Under the pieces are notes generated by a model, which saw nothing but the letters and a program-made list of their open reading frames with translations, was not told where the DNA came from and made no database searches. DNA of 64,000 nt, taken from Thalassomonas actiniarum. Lineage in GTDB: Bacteria > Pseudomonadota > Gammaproteobacteria > Enterobacterales > Alteromonadaceae. Location: assembly GCF_000948975.2 (NCBI RefSeq), contig NZ_CP059735.1, positions 2,356,001-2,420,000 on the forward strand, written 5' to 3'. Position 1 is the stretch's first letter; each line of letters begins with the position of its first letter. Both the position numbers and the translations under genes were made by a program. Positions 1-8,531 of this stretch are shown here, piece by piece.

Positions 1-938
1 TCCCAGTACAACATCACCATGCCCATATGGCCAGTGCCATGGCCGAGAATAACATACCACTGGCCAGTTCGGCCGTACTGGGTATTGCCCTTGATGGTTT
101 GGGCTTTGGTAGCGATGGTACATTATGGGGCGGCGAGTTCCTGCTCGGCGATTATTGTGACTTTAAACGCCTGGCTCGACTCAAACCTGTCGTTATGCCG
201 GGGGCTGCCCAGGCGATTAAGCAACCCTGGCGTAATACCTATGCCCACATCTTAAATAGCATGAGCTGGGACGCCTTTTGCCGGGCATATGGCGCAACAG
301 ATCTGGCCGGTTTCCTTAAAAGTATGCCGATTGCAACACTCGATGTGATGCTGGCTGAAAAGTTAAATTGCCCCCTGGCGAGCTCCGCCGGACGATTATT
401 TGATGCCGTGGCGGGTGCCTTGGGTTTGAGTGCCGCCCAGGTTCAATTTGAAGGCCAGGCTGCCATCGAGCTGGAAATGCTGGCAGATGCCCGGGCAATA
501 TTAGCCGGTACCGTGACTAAGCCTTATCCCTTGATAATTGATGAATTTAGCAGTGAAAAAGCGCAACCATTATTAGAGCTTAATCCGGCCAGCCTATGGC
601 CGCCATTGCTTAACGATTTACACCAGGGTGAGTCTGTGTCGGTGATAGCGACACGTTTTCATGCGGGTTTAATAGCAGGCATTGTCTGTGTTGTTGATCG
701 CCTTAAACAAGTCTACAAATTTAACCAAGTCGCTTTGTCTGGAGGTTGTTTGCAAAATGCAATTTTATTCCAAGGCGTGGAAAAAGCACTGCAAGAACGA
801 AATATAACCTGTTTAACACATGCGAGGGTGCCTGCTAATGATGGCGGCATTGCTTTGGGCCAAGGGGCCATTGCAGCAGCCAGACTGATCAGGCAGCCAG
901 CAACCAATAAACAAGATTTATATAACAATTTCTTATAA
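1..938 (+). CDS. hypF: HypF carbamoyltransferase, C-terminal part (5' truncated)
   Basis: HypF makes the thiocarbamate on the C-terminal Cys of HypE, the source of the CN ligands of [NiFe]-hydrogenase iron. Only the Kae1-like carbamoyltransferase domain is present, about 311 residues; the reading frame is already open at base 3 with the metal-binding signature VQHHHAH, followed by a typical DGLGFGSDGTLWGGEF stretch, LSGGCLQNA and NDGGIALGQ near the end. The acylphosphatase, zinc-finger and YrdC-like domains must lie upstream of the window. hypC follows 14 bp after the stop, as in a hyp operon. Identification is firm; completeness of the N-terminus cannot be judged. Confidence 0.95.
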   Translation, partial: PVQHHHAHMASAMAENNIPLASSAVLGIALDGLGFGSDGTLWGGEFLLGDYCDFKRLARLKPVVMPGAAQAIKQPWRNTYAHILNSMSWDAFCRAYGATDLAGFLKSMPIATLDVMLAEKLNCPLASSAGRLFDAVAGALGLSAAQVQFEGQAAIELEMLADARAILAGTVTKPYPLIIDEFSSEKAQPLLELNPASLWPPLLNDLHQGESVSVIATRFHAGLIAGIVCVVDRLKQVYKFNQVALSGGCLQNAILFQGVEKALQERNITCLTHARVPANDGGIALGQGAIAAARLIRQPATNKQDLYNNFL

Positions 939-952
939 AAAGAGGGTTCATT

Positions 953-1231
953 ATGTGTTTGGGAATACCTGGGAAAATAATCAAAATTATTGATGTCGAG
1001 CAGCATTTGGGCGTAGTCGATGTCGGGGGCATTCAACGGGAAGTTAATCTCAGCTGTATTGTCGATGCGGGCGAAAATCTTAATGACCATGTCGGTGACT
1101 GGGTATTAGTGCATGTTGGCTTTGCGATGAGTGTGATTGATGAGCGCGAGGCGCAGCAGACACTTAAGGTATTAACTGAGTTGGGTGAAATGCAGGAAGA
1201 ACTTGCGGCTATGCAGATGGGTGAATCTTGA
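953..1231 (+). CDS. hypC: HypC hydrogenase maturation chaperone
   Basis: A 92-residue protein starting MCLGIPGKI, the invariant HypC N-terminus; Cys2 (after Met removal the N-terminal residue) contacts HypD and the hydrogenase large-subunit precursor. The rest is the small OB-fold beta-barrel with a Glu/Gln-rich C-terminal helix. An AGAGGG ribosome site precedes the ATG. HypC shuttles the Fe(CN)2CO unit from HypD to the apo large subunit in the cytoplasm. It sits between hypF and an SIS-domain gene in the same operon. Only one HypC-type chaperone is visible, so it may serve the unusual large subunit at the far end of the cluster (inference). Confidence 0.95.
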   Translation: MCLGIPGKIIKIIDVEQHLGVVDVGGIQREVNLSCIVDAGENLNDHVGDWVLVHVGFAMSVIDEREAQQTLKVLTELGEMQEELAAMQMGES

Positions 1232-1261
1232 TGAAAGTATATGACTGTCACAGAGGCAACT

Positions 1262-1960
1262 ATGAGTAACTCAGATAACAAATCAACCTTGGATTCACTG
1301 TATCCGTTTTTGGCGGATAAAAAAGCCGATCCAGACAAGATGAACCTGGCATTAATCAATTCAATAACGAATAAAGTTGAGCAACATCAAGATGTTATTA
1401 GTGGTTTTTTTAACCGTAATGCTCAGCTGGTTGTCGATTGTGCAAATGCTATCGCCCAAATGTATAAGAAAAAAGGCAGCCTGTTTACCATAGGCAATGG
1501 CGGCTCAAGCTGTGATGCATCGCATGTGGCTGTTGAGTTTTTACACCCGGTGACAACGGGCAGGCCAGCCTTGCCGGCTTTTGATTTAAGCTGCGATAAG
1601 ACGCTGATGACGGCCATTGCCAATGATGTCGGTTATGAAAATGTCTATTCACGTCAGGTGGCAAATTTACTGGGGGAAAATGATGCCTTGATTGGTATTT
1701 CCACCAGCGGTAACTCAGACAATCTGATACGGGCATTTGCTCAGGCGCAAAAAAATGGTGCCGTCACTATTGGGCTAGCCGGCGGTAACGGTGGGGATAT
1801 GGCAAAAATGGGTCTTGATTATTGTCTGGTGGTTGACTCAGACAGTATTCACCGTACGCAGGAATGTCATGTCGCTATTTACCATGTTTTATGGGATCTG
1901 GTGCACACATTGTTGGCAGACGATCGTGGCTTTTTAACTAAGAAGACTAAAACTAACTAG
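1262..1960 (+). CDS. SIS-domain sugar-phosphate isomerase (phosphoheptose isomerase-like)
   Basis: A 232-residue single SIS domain of the GmhA type. Visible are the phosphate-binding loops GNGGSSCDASHVAVEF and GISTSGNSDNLIRAF, and a C-terminal ECHVAIYHVLWDLVH helix with the conserved His positions of sedoheptulose-7-phosphate isomerases. An in-frame ATG at 1241 also exists, but the ATG at 1262 has the better ribosome site (AGAGG, 7 bp upstream). It is embedded between hypC and hypD. From memory, similar isomerase genes occur inside some hyp/hydrogenase gene clusters, for example those of high-affinity hydrogenases, with no settled role; whether it acts on heptose phosphate here is unknown. 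No other LPS heptose genes are nearby. Confidence 0.85.
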   Translation: MSNSDNKSTLDSLYPFLADKKADPDKMNLALINSITNKVEQHQDVISGFFNRNAQLVVDCANAIAQMYKKKGSLFTIGNGGSSCDASHVAVEFLHPVTTGRPALPAFDLSCDKTLMTAIANDVGYENVYSRQVANLLGENDALIGISTSGNSDNLIRAFAQAQKNGAVTIGLAGGNGGDMAKMGLDYCLVVDSDSIHRTQECHVAIYHVLWDLVHTLLADDRGFLTKKTKTN

Positions 1961-1970
1961 GAAACTAAAA

Positions 1971-3143
1971 ATGAAACACGTTGATGAGTTTCGTGATCCG
2001 GTCAAGGCAAAGGTGTTACTTAAGGAAATTACCGTTATTGCCAAAGAATTAAAAGAAAGGCTAAAGCGTCCCGTTTATATCATGGAAGTTTGCGGCGGCC
2101 ATACTCATTCAATTTTCCGCTATGGCATTGAAAATATGCTGCCAGAGACGATTGAATTAATCCATGGCCCGGGTTGTCCGGTTTGCGTTTTGCCTATGGG
2201 CCGTGTTGATGATTGTGTGGCCATTGCCGAGCGGGACAATGTTATTTTTACAACCTTTGGTGATGCGATACGCGTACCGGGTTCAAAGAAAAGCTTGCTG
2301 CAGGCCAAGGCTGAAGGGGCTGATGTTCGTATGGTCTATTCTCCCATGGATGCCTTGTCAATTGCTAAAAATAACCCGGATAAAGAAGTTGTCTTTTTCG
2401 GTCTTGGCTTTGAAACCACCATGCCGAGTACGGCGTTGACAGTGCTAAAGGCGGAGGCCGATGGCATTAATAATTTTTCCTTATTCTGCAATCACATCAC
2501 AATTATTCCAACGGTCAAAGCGGTGCTCGATTCGCCAGATTTACAGCTTGACGGCTTTTTAGGACCGGGCCATGTCAGCATGGTTATCGGTAATAAGCCG
2601 TATCAGTTTATCGCTGAGCATTATAACCGTCCTGTGGTGGTGGCAGGTTTTGAGCCTTTAGACATTTTACAGTCATTATGGATGGTGTTGAAGCAATTAC
2701 AGGCCGGGGAAGCGCGTATTGAAAATCAATATAACCGTATCGTGCCCGAAGAAGGCAACAAAATGGCCTTAGAGGCCATAGCTAAAACCTTTGAATTACG
2801 TGAATTTTTTGAATGGCGAGGCTTAGGCTCCATTGATCATTCCGGTGTTCAGCTAAAGGCTGAATATGCGGCCTTTGATGCAGAGAAGAAATTTATTGTG
2901 CCTGCGGTGACCATAGCCGATCCAAAAGCTTGCCAATGCGGTGAAGTGTTAAAAGGAGCTATCAAGCCCTGGCAGTGCAAAGTTTTCGCTAAGGCCTGTA
3001 CACCTGAAACTCCCTTAGGGGCGCTTATGGTCTCCAGTGAAGGGTCGTGTGCGGCCTATCACCAGTTTGGTGGTGATCGTCTTGACGCTGTTCAGGCTAA
3101 AGCAAAGTTAAATATTCCAATAAATGAGGCAAGAAACGCATGA
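1971..3143 (+). CDS. hypD: HypD, Fe(CN)2CO assembly scaffold
   Basis: The 390-residue length is normal for HypD, the [4Fe-4S] protein that with HypC assembles Fe(CN)2CO. Key cysteines are visible: Cys41 in MEVCGGHTH, Cys69 and Cys72 in GPGCPVCVLP. The C-terminal iron-sulfur ligand region contains CQCGEVL, WQCKVF, KACTP and EGSCAAY. The start is preceded by AGGAAACTAAAA 10 bp after the isomerase stop. The stop overlaps the hypE start by 4 bp (ATGA), so the two are probably translationally coupled. All catalytic residues appear intact, so a functional Fe-ligand synthesis route is expected. Confidence 0.97.
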   Translation: MKHVDEFRDPVKAKVLLKEITVIAKELKERLKRPVYIMEVCGGHTHSIFRYGIENMLPETIELIHGPGCPVCVLPMGRVDDCVAIAERDNVIFTTFGDAIRVPGSKKSLLQAKAEGADVRMVYSPMDALSIAKNNPDKEVVFFGLGFETTMPSTALTVLKAEADGINNFSLFCNHITIIPTVKAVLDSPDLQLDGFLGPGHVSMVIGNKPYQFIAEHYNRPVVVAGFEPLDILQSLWMVLKQLQAGEARIENQYNRIVPEEGNKMALEAIAKTFELREFFEWRGLGSIDHSGVQLKAEYAAFDAEKKFIVPAVTIADPKACQCGEVLKGAIKPWQCKVFAKACTPETPLGALMVSSEGSCAAYHQFGGDRLDAVQAKAKLNIPINEARNA

Positions 3144-4225
3144 ATATAGCACAAGAGACAGAACAAGAAGTTGATAGCCGTAAACGCAAAGGTAAATTGG
3201 TGAGCAAGGTGATCACCTTAGCTCATGGCGGAGGCGGCAAGGCCATGCGTGACTTGATTGATGATGTGTTTGTGCAGGCTTTTAGCAACCCGGTGTTGAA
3301 CACCTTAGAAGATCAAGCGCGATTTCATTTAAGTGATTTGGCCACAGAGGGCGACAGGTTGGCCATGACCACAGATTCTTACGTTATTGACCCGATCTTC
3401 TTCCCCGGTGGCGATATTGGCAAAATTGCTATCTGCGGTACGGTTAACGATCTGGCCGTGGGCGGTGCCAAACCCTTGTATTTAACTTGCGGCATGATCA
3501 TCGAAGAAGGCATGGAAGTTAATACATTGCGCGCCATCGTTAAGTCCATGGCCGATACGGCCAGAGAAGCAGGGGTGCAAATCGTTACCGGTGATACCAA
3601 AGTGGTTGAAAAAGGCAGCTGTGACAAGGTTTTTATCAATACAGCCGGCATTGGCGTTATCGATAAAGACTATCACTTGGGGGCAGATAAGGCGCAGGCA
3701 GGGGATCATATTCTGGTCAATGGTTATTTGGGCGATCATGGTGCGGCCATCATGGATAGCAGGGGGGGAATGAACCTGTCAACAAATATTCAAAGTGATT
3801 GCGCACCTTTACAAGGACTTATTCAAACCTTGTTAAATGCCGCGCCGAATACTCGCTTTATTCGAGATGCCACGCGTGGTGGCATTGCTTCGGTACTCAA
3901 TGAAATCGCTGAAGCCTCGAGCTGTGCTATCCAGATCAGTGAACAACAAACCCCTATACGTCAAGAGGTCATAGGCTTTTGTGAGATCCTCGGTCTGGAT
4001 CCTCTGTATTTGGCCAATGAAGGAAAACTGGTTGCCGTGGTGCCGGAAAATGAGGTTGAAGCAGCGCTTGAAGCGATGCGCGGCCATGCTTTTGGTAAAG
4101 ATAGCGCGGATATTGGCACTATTTTACCCGGTGGTACCGCAGGTCGTGTGCATATGCAAACCAGCTTTGGCGGCAAGCGCATCGTTGACATGTTAATCGG
4201 TGAGCAATTACCGCGTATATGTTAG
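3140..4225 (+). CDS. hypE: HypE, thiocyanate-forming carrier protein
   Basis: A 361-residue member of the PurM/ThiL-like ATPase fold that dehydrates the HypF-made thiocarbamate to thiocyanate. The glycine-rich AHGGGGKAMRDLI segment lies near residue 30, and the protein ends in the diagnostic PRIC tail whose terminal Cys carries the carbamoyl/cyano group. The N-terminus has about 25 extra charged residues before the conserved core, and an in-frame ATG is absent between them, so the ATGA-coupled start is kept. With HypF, C and D in the same operon, four of the six core maturation proteins are present; HypA and HypB (nickel insertion) are not in the window. Confidence 0.96.
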   Translation: MNIAQETEQEVDSRKRKGKLVSKVITLAHGGGGKAMRDLIDDVFVQAFSNPVLNTLEDQARFHLSDLATEGDRLAMTTDSYVIDPIFFPGGDIGKIAICGTVNDLAVGGAKPLYLTCGMIIEEGMEVNTLRAIVKSMADTAREAGVQIVTGDTKVVEKGSCDKVFINTAGIGVIDKDYHLGADKAQAGDHILVNGYLGDHGAAIMDSRGGMNLSTNIQSDCAPLQGLIQTLLNAAPNTRFIRDATRGGIASVLNEIAEASSCAIQISEQQTPIRQEVIGFCEILGLDPLYLANEGKLVAVVPENEVEAALEAMRGHAFGKDSADIGTILPGGTAGRVHMQTSFGGKRIVDMLIGEQLPRIC

Positions 4226-4300
4226 CCCTGTACCTGGCCGTGGTGGCAAGAAATGTAATAAATACAGCAAAGTCAATAAATTAATCAGGAGAAATGGAAC

Positions 4301-4933
4301 ATGAAGTCATTTTCATCAACAGAGAATTTACCGAGCGAAGGTTTACTTATCCGCATCGTTGACAATGGAAAAGTGCTTACCCTGGACTATCAGGAGGCAA
4401 CAGCCGAGCATCAGCGCTCTTTGTGGTGGGGCACGGCGGTTGGTTATCGGGCTATGCAGGCTGCGGCGGTGGCTTTGTCAAAAGAAGGTTTATGGTCGCG
4501 CGAAGGCTTGACCGTGGTGAGTGGTCACCCCGGCCCCGGTGTACTCGACTCGATTAATTTTGTCACCCATACCCGTGATACAGGGCATTTAACCGTGATG
4601 GAAAATCCAAACTGTGTTAGTCGCTGCAATAGTGAAATGAAATTTGAATGGTGGGTCAGTGACGGCAAGCAAACAGCCCATGTCATTTTACGGGAAGACT
4701 TTGTGCCTATTGAGTTTTATCAGTTGATTGATCGCCGTGTATATAACGAAGCCACGGCAGAAGACGATAAATTGTTCGAATTGTTTAAAGTGAATCTGTC
4801 TTCACGTATCTGGGTGGATTCACTTGATACAAACTTCAGTATTGAATATCAAGCACCCCTGGCTAAAGGGCAGTTACCGTCGGGTAGTGACTGGAGTGAA
4901 AAGATTGCGACTACTCCGGAAGTGGCCCTGTAA
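4301..4933 (+). CDS. FmdE-like conserved protein in hydrogenase-type cluster
   Basis: A 210-residue cytosolic protein with no signal peptide. Residues 40-110 (helix with AVGYRAMQAAAVALSKEG, then SGHPGPGVLDSINFVT and GHLTVMENPNC) resemble the core of FmdE-family proteins, named for subunit E of formylmethanofuran dehydrogenase, in which a GHxCPG motif and a DAIQ-like segment are typical; here the Cys of GHxCPG is Gly. Cys105 and Cys109 form CVSRC, a possible metal site. A clear AGGAG lies 9 bp before the ATG. It is spaced 75 bp after hypE, in the same direction. The family call is my recognition of a short pattern and could be wrong; the function is unknown. Confidence 0.55.
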   Translation: MKSFSSTENLPSEGLLIRIVDNGKVLTLDYQEATAEHQRSLWWGTAVGYRAMQAAAVALSKEGLWSREGLTVVSGHPGPGVLDSINFVTHTRDTGHLTVMENPNCVSRCNSEMKFEWWVSDGKQTAHVILREDFVPIEFYQLIDRRVYNEATAEDDKLFELFKVNLSSRIWVDSLDTNFSIEYQAPLAKGQLPSGSDWSEKIATTPEVAL

Positions 4934-4990
4934 AAATCAAAATTGAGCAAAAATATTAACGATAACCGTCTCTATAAAGGAATAAAAATA

Positions 4991-6667
4991 ATGAATAAGG
5001 AAAAAATACTGGGCATAGCCTCGGCAATGCTACTGGGCGCCGTTACGGCACAATATGCCTATGCTGCGGATGATACCGGGGCAGCAATTACCTCGGCAGA
5101 ATTAACCACGCCGACTACCGTCTTTCCTACCGATTTGGTCAGCGGCGCCAGTCAAACACAGCTGGCCAATTATGCCTGGCGCCTGTTTATTGCTTCTATG
5201 CAGCAAACAAGTGCGACTTTGCAATCAGGAGCTGGTCGCGGGGTTGGTGATGGCAAGCACAATTTTATCCAGACCGGTGCTACACCCGCAGTTGATAATC
5301 CACTGGTTTTTGAAAGCTTTTATCATCGCACCGAAGCCTTTCCTTACTACACGACTTCTAAGCCGGCATCACCGATTAATGCGCTGCCAACTTATTATAC
5401 TTTTTATGAAGATGCCTCTGATAATAAACAGGCGCTGACGGTGAAAGGTCAAAATTACGTTTATTTGGATGAAACCAATCAGATCAGTCAAAATCTTTTG
5501 TATTACAAAAACTCTCATAACCCTGATTTCCCGGTTTTGTTTATGGCCAAGGTTAATCAGCAAGAAACGGAATATGCGTTATCCAGTGACCGGGAGCCAC
5601 CCAGTGCAAGTAAGTCATGGGATTTTCCCGATGGTGTAGTTGAAGTAAAAAGTGCCTGGCGTCGAGTTTCTGATATTAAAAACTCAGATACGAATAAGTA
5701 CCATCAGGCCAGTGCGACCTATTTTGTTTCTGATGGTGAGAATGCCCCCGTTGCACATACCGCCACCTTTGCCCTTATCGCCATTCATATTATTCAAAAA
5801 ACGGCTAATTATCCTGAATTTATATTTACCACATTTGAGCATGTGGATGCGGTAACCCGCAACAGCAGTCAGGCGATTACCGATCCTGCGTATAAAACCG
5901 AGTACAATAATCTCTCTTACCAAACGCCGGACACTGACCCTCACACGGCGACGGCGAATGGTGCTTATTATATTAACGAACAAGGACAATCGGGAAAGCC
6001 CAACAAGTTATCAACCTATACCTTACCGTCAAAGGGCACTATCTCACAAGATTACACCACTGTGGTGCAGCCTAACACCATTATCAGTGAAGTGAATGAT
6101 GTCAATAACCAAGTCAATGCCCTGGTACAAGGTCTCGACAGCGATAATGTCTGGGGAAATTACCGGCTAAAAGGTGTGCAAGCGGTGCCTACCAGTGATT
6201 CAGATACCAGCAATTACTATCTGGCCAATATTGTTGTCGAAAGCAGTCAACCGGGTATTCAGCTCTTTAGTGGTGTTTTATTGAACGGTGGTGTGCCACA
6301 GGCCGGGACAACGACAGCGACAAAGGATGTACTCTATTTTGTTAACTGCCGGGGGGATAAAGGCTCATCAACATGTGTTTATCCGACGGAATCCGGGCTC
6401 AGTAACAGTAGTGCACCCAGCACTTACAATAATGTTTCACTTGGTGTAACCCAAGATGCGGCTGTTCCTGCACCGAAATACAATATGGGAGGCTGTCAGG
6501 GTTGTCATGGTGCGGCGCAACAATTGGGGAGAGATTTCAGTTTCCTGGCTAATGGTGTCGGTGGTAAAGGCAAGGAGCTTGATTCCGTTGCTGCATCTGA
6601 CCTTTCTCTGGAAGCAATCGATGCCCATAACACTAAGATGATACAAAGTTCGGGCTTTGATCTATAA
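4991..6667 (+). CDS. secreted protein with one c-type haem motif
   Basis: The start is taken at ATG 4991 with AAAGG 10 bp upstream; an in-frame TTG at 4943 would only add residues ahead of a proper signal peptide. Residues 1-26 form a Sec signal (Lys, hydrophobic stretch, cleavage near AYA-ADD). The mature protein (about 530 residues) is rich in Tyr, Thr, Ser and Asn, with no recognised catalytic domain apart from one CQGCH haem-attachment motif (Cys502, Cys505, His506) near the C-terminus followed by GRDFSFL. It is therefore likely a periplasmic or exported haem protein. I recall similar secreted proteins with a C-terminal haem motif and DFSF segment, function unknown. It could pass electrons between the periplasmic multicopper oxidase and other partners (inference). 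Confidence 0.7.
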   Translation: MNKEKILGIASAMLLGAVTAQYAYAADDTGAAITSAELTTPTTVFPTDLVSGASQTQLANYAWRLFIASMQQTSATLQSGAGRGVGDGKHNFIQTGATPAVDNPLVFESFYHRTEAFPYYTTSKPASPINALPTYYTFYEDASDNKQALTVKGQNYVYLDETNQISQNLLYYKNSHNPDFPVLFMAKVNQQETEYALSSDREPPSASKSWDFPDGVVEVKSAWRRVSDIKNSDTNKYHQASATYFVSDGENAPVAHTATFALIAIHIIQKTANYPEFIFTTFEHVDAVTRNSSQAITDPAYKTEYNNLSYQTPDTDPHTATANGAYYINEQGQSGKPNKLSTYTLPSKGTISQDYTTVVQPNTIISEVNDVNNQVNALVQGLDSDNVWGNYRLKGVQAVPTSDSDTSNYYLANIVVESSQPGIQLFSGVLLNGGVPQAGTTTATKDVLYFVNCRGDKGSSTCVYPTESGLSNSSAPSTYNNVSLGVTQDAAVPAPKYNMGGCQGCHGAAQQLGRDFSFLANGVGGKGKELDSVAASDLSLEAIDAHNTKMIQSSGFDL

Positions 6668-6768
6668 CTGTTTTACTTTTTAAAGCCAAGCACAGCAAGT
6701 GTGTTGTGCCGCTTTTTATCATGGCTGCTTTGCAACAAAGACAGCTCGGAAGATTGAGGAGTGAACCA

Positions 6769-7677
6769 TTGAGTCAGGGAAAAGACAACTTGCATGTCCT
6801 GCAAGAAATTCAGGGCCTGTCGTTAGCGGCAGATGATCCGCTTTATTACCATTATCCGGCGATGAAATTGGGGCAGTTAGCGCAGGTCAATTTTTTTAGT
6901 GAGCAGTTATCTAACAAAGCCATTGATATTTTAACAAGAGACCGGGAAGAAAATGGCGATAAAAATACCTGGCTGATCACCGCTCCGGCTTACTACCAGT
7001 TGCCTGCCGCGGCAAATCTGTTGGCCAGAAAAATACACTTATTATTAAAGGGCTTGGGGTTTAACACCAGCTTAGCTGAGCTGCGTTTGGGCTCTCAACA
7101 AATTGAAGTACGTGACCAGCAAGAGTTTAGCAACTATCACAATTACAGCAAGAACACGGTAACGCAGCGTATTAAAGAGCGTCAACGTGTTCAAGGGTTA
7201 TTAGCGTGTGATGATTTAGCGCCGCAATTTAGCGGCAGCTCGGTACTGGTGGTCAATGATATTAATGTCACGGGCACCCAACAAAAATTTATTCAGCAAA
7301 CGCTCAATGAATTCGGGGTTAAAGAAAGCCACTGGCTATATATTTTCACTCTGGATAAACAACTGGCAAAAAACAATCCGGAAATTGAATATCAGTTAAA
7401 CAATTTACGCATCAGTGATCTCGATAGTTATATAGAGGTTTTAAAGGATAGCCAGACGCAACATACCGCGCGTTGTATCGGCCGCTTGTTTGATCAGGAC
7501 ATAGATAACTTCCGCTACCTTGCGGGGGCGGTTGGCAGCCAAACCCGTGCAAAACTTTACCAACTGGCACAATCTGAAGCTCGTTTTAGTGGCAATTTTT
7601 TTGCGGAAAAAATGCAAATACTGGCAAACCAACAACAAGAAATCAATAAAGAGACAGTAACAAACACAGGGTTGTGA
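6769..7677 (+). CDS. phosphoribosyltransferase-like protein
   Basis: The central motif VLVVNDINVTGTQQKF (about residues 159-174) matches the PRPP-binding signature of type I phosphoribosyltransferases (hydrophobics, acidic pair, TG), although the usual DD is ND. Upstream, WLITAPAYYQLPAAANLLARKI resembles the PPi-loop half of the fold. I prefer TTG 6769 because a strong GAGGAG lies 7 bp before it; GTG 6706 and ATG 6721 are in frame but have no ribosome site. Length is about 302 residues. The gene is followed after one base by the VanX-like gene, so the two are co-translated. PRTase-like proteins occur with ATP-grasp and HAD proteins in some nucleotide-linked biosynthetic modules, and both types occur in this cluster. 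Substrate unknown. Confidence 0.6.
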   Translation: MSQGKDNLHVLQEIQGLSLAADDPLYYHYPAMKLGQLAQVNFFSEQLSNKAIDILTRDREENGDKNTWLITAPAYYQLPAAANLLARKIHLLLKGLGFNTSLAELRLGSQQIEVRDQQEFSNYHNYSKNTVTQRIKERQRVQGLLACDDLAPQFSGSSVLVVNDINVTGTQQKFIQQTLNEFGVKESHWLYIFTLDKQLAKNNPEIEYQLNNLRISDLDSYIEVLKDSQTQHTARCIGRLFDQDIDNFRYLAGAVGSQTRAKLYQLAQSEARFSGNFFAEKMQILANQQQEINKETVTNTGL

Positions 7678-7678
7678 C

Positions 7679-8521
7679 ATGTACGATATAGATTACAAAA
7701 TACCGTTAGTGGATCTGGAAAAGATTCGCGCACCGCATTATCAGATCCCGCTAGATGAGCAATCACCATTGTTTAATGAACCCATGGTGAACTTAAAACA
7801 TTATGATTTGCCGTTTTTATCCTGGCATGCGATCACCGACGGCAGTAATGCACCATATGGTAAACCTATTCAAGGCAGTCGTCAGGAGGGCTGGTTGCGC
7901 AAAACCATTGCAGAAAAATTGCAACGGGCAAATCAGCGCTTGCATCCCTATGGCGCAGAGTTGCTGATCCTTGATGCTTACCGTTCAATAAAATGCCAAA
8001 AAGGATTATGGACATATTTTTATGAGCGTGGGCGCAGTGAAATAGTCAATGCCAGTGAAGAGGATTTACGACAATATGCCCTTGGTTATGTGCGAGATCC
8101 GAGAAAATTTGATCCGTACGATGGCCGGACATTTCCGATCCACATTACCGGCTCTTCTATTGATGTGGTTTTACGTAGCAGGGAAACCGGCAAGTGGCTG
8201 AATATGGGCTCTGAATTTGAAGCAATTATTGAGATCAGCGCGACCGATTATTTTGAACGTCAGTTGTTGCAAGGACTGATCGCTGATGATGATGAGCGTT
8301 TGTGGAATCGACGTTTACTTGATTGGGCGCTGCGCTCTGAGGACTTTCTTAATGATCCTATTCTTTTTTGGCACTACGACTGGGGCAATCAGATCTGGAT
8401 AAAAGTTAAAAAGGCGATATTTGGCGAAGCGCCGGAAAAAGCCTGGTATGGCCATATTGGCCCCCCGGCATGGACAGTTGAAGAAGCGCAATTGCTTGTT
8501 AAGGACTCAAAACTACAATAG
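7679..8521 (+). CDS. M15D (VanX-like) D,D-dipeptidase homologue lacking catalytic Glu
   Basis: A 280-residue protein of the VanX/DdpX metallopeptidase fold. The conserved Arg lies in LDAYRS (Arg102); zinc ligands are expected at His155 and Asp162 (HITGSSID, matching SxHxxGxxxD) and His232 (FWHYDW). In active family members the third ligand is in an ExxH motif, the Glu being the general base; here position 229 is Leu. There is no signal peptide, as in cytoplasmic VanX. It overlaps nothing but starts one base after the previous stop. It may be a pseudo-peptidase, or may use the metal for another reaction. The family assignment is fairly secure, the loss of Glu is read directly, and the function is unknown. 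Confidence 0.7.
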   Translation: MYDIDYKIPLVDLEKIRAPHYQIPLDEQSPLFNEPMVNLKHYDLPFLSWHAITDGSNAPYGKPIQGSRQEGWLRKTIAEKLQRANQRLHPYGAELLILDAYRSIKCQKGLWTYFYERGRSEIVNASEEDLRQYALGYVRDPRKFDPYDGRTFPIHITGSSIDVVLRSRETGKWLNMGSEFEAIIEISATDYFERQLLQGLIADDDERLWNRRLLDWALRSEDFLNDPILFWHYDWGNQIWIKVKKAIFGEAPEKAWYGHIGPPAWTVEEAQLLVKDSKLQ

Positions 8522-8531
8522 GGAAAAACCA

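Noticed and set aside
4943-4990. TTG start for the haem protein gene
   Set aside because: It would place 16 charged residues before a proper signal peptide; ATG 4991 has its own ribosome site.
8421-8531. N-terminal extension of the multicopper oxidase
   Set aside because: The added residues overlap the preceding gene and precede a clear lipoprotein signal at ATG 8532.
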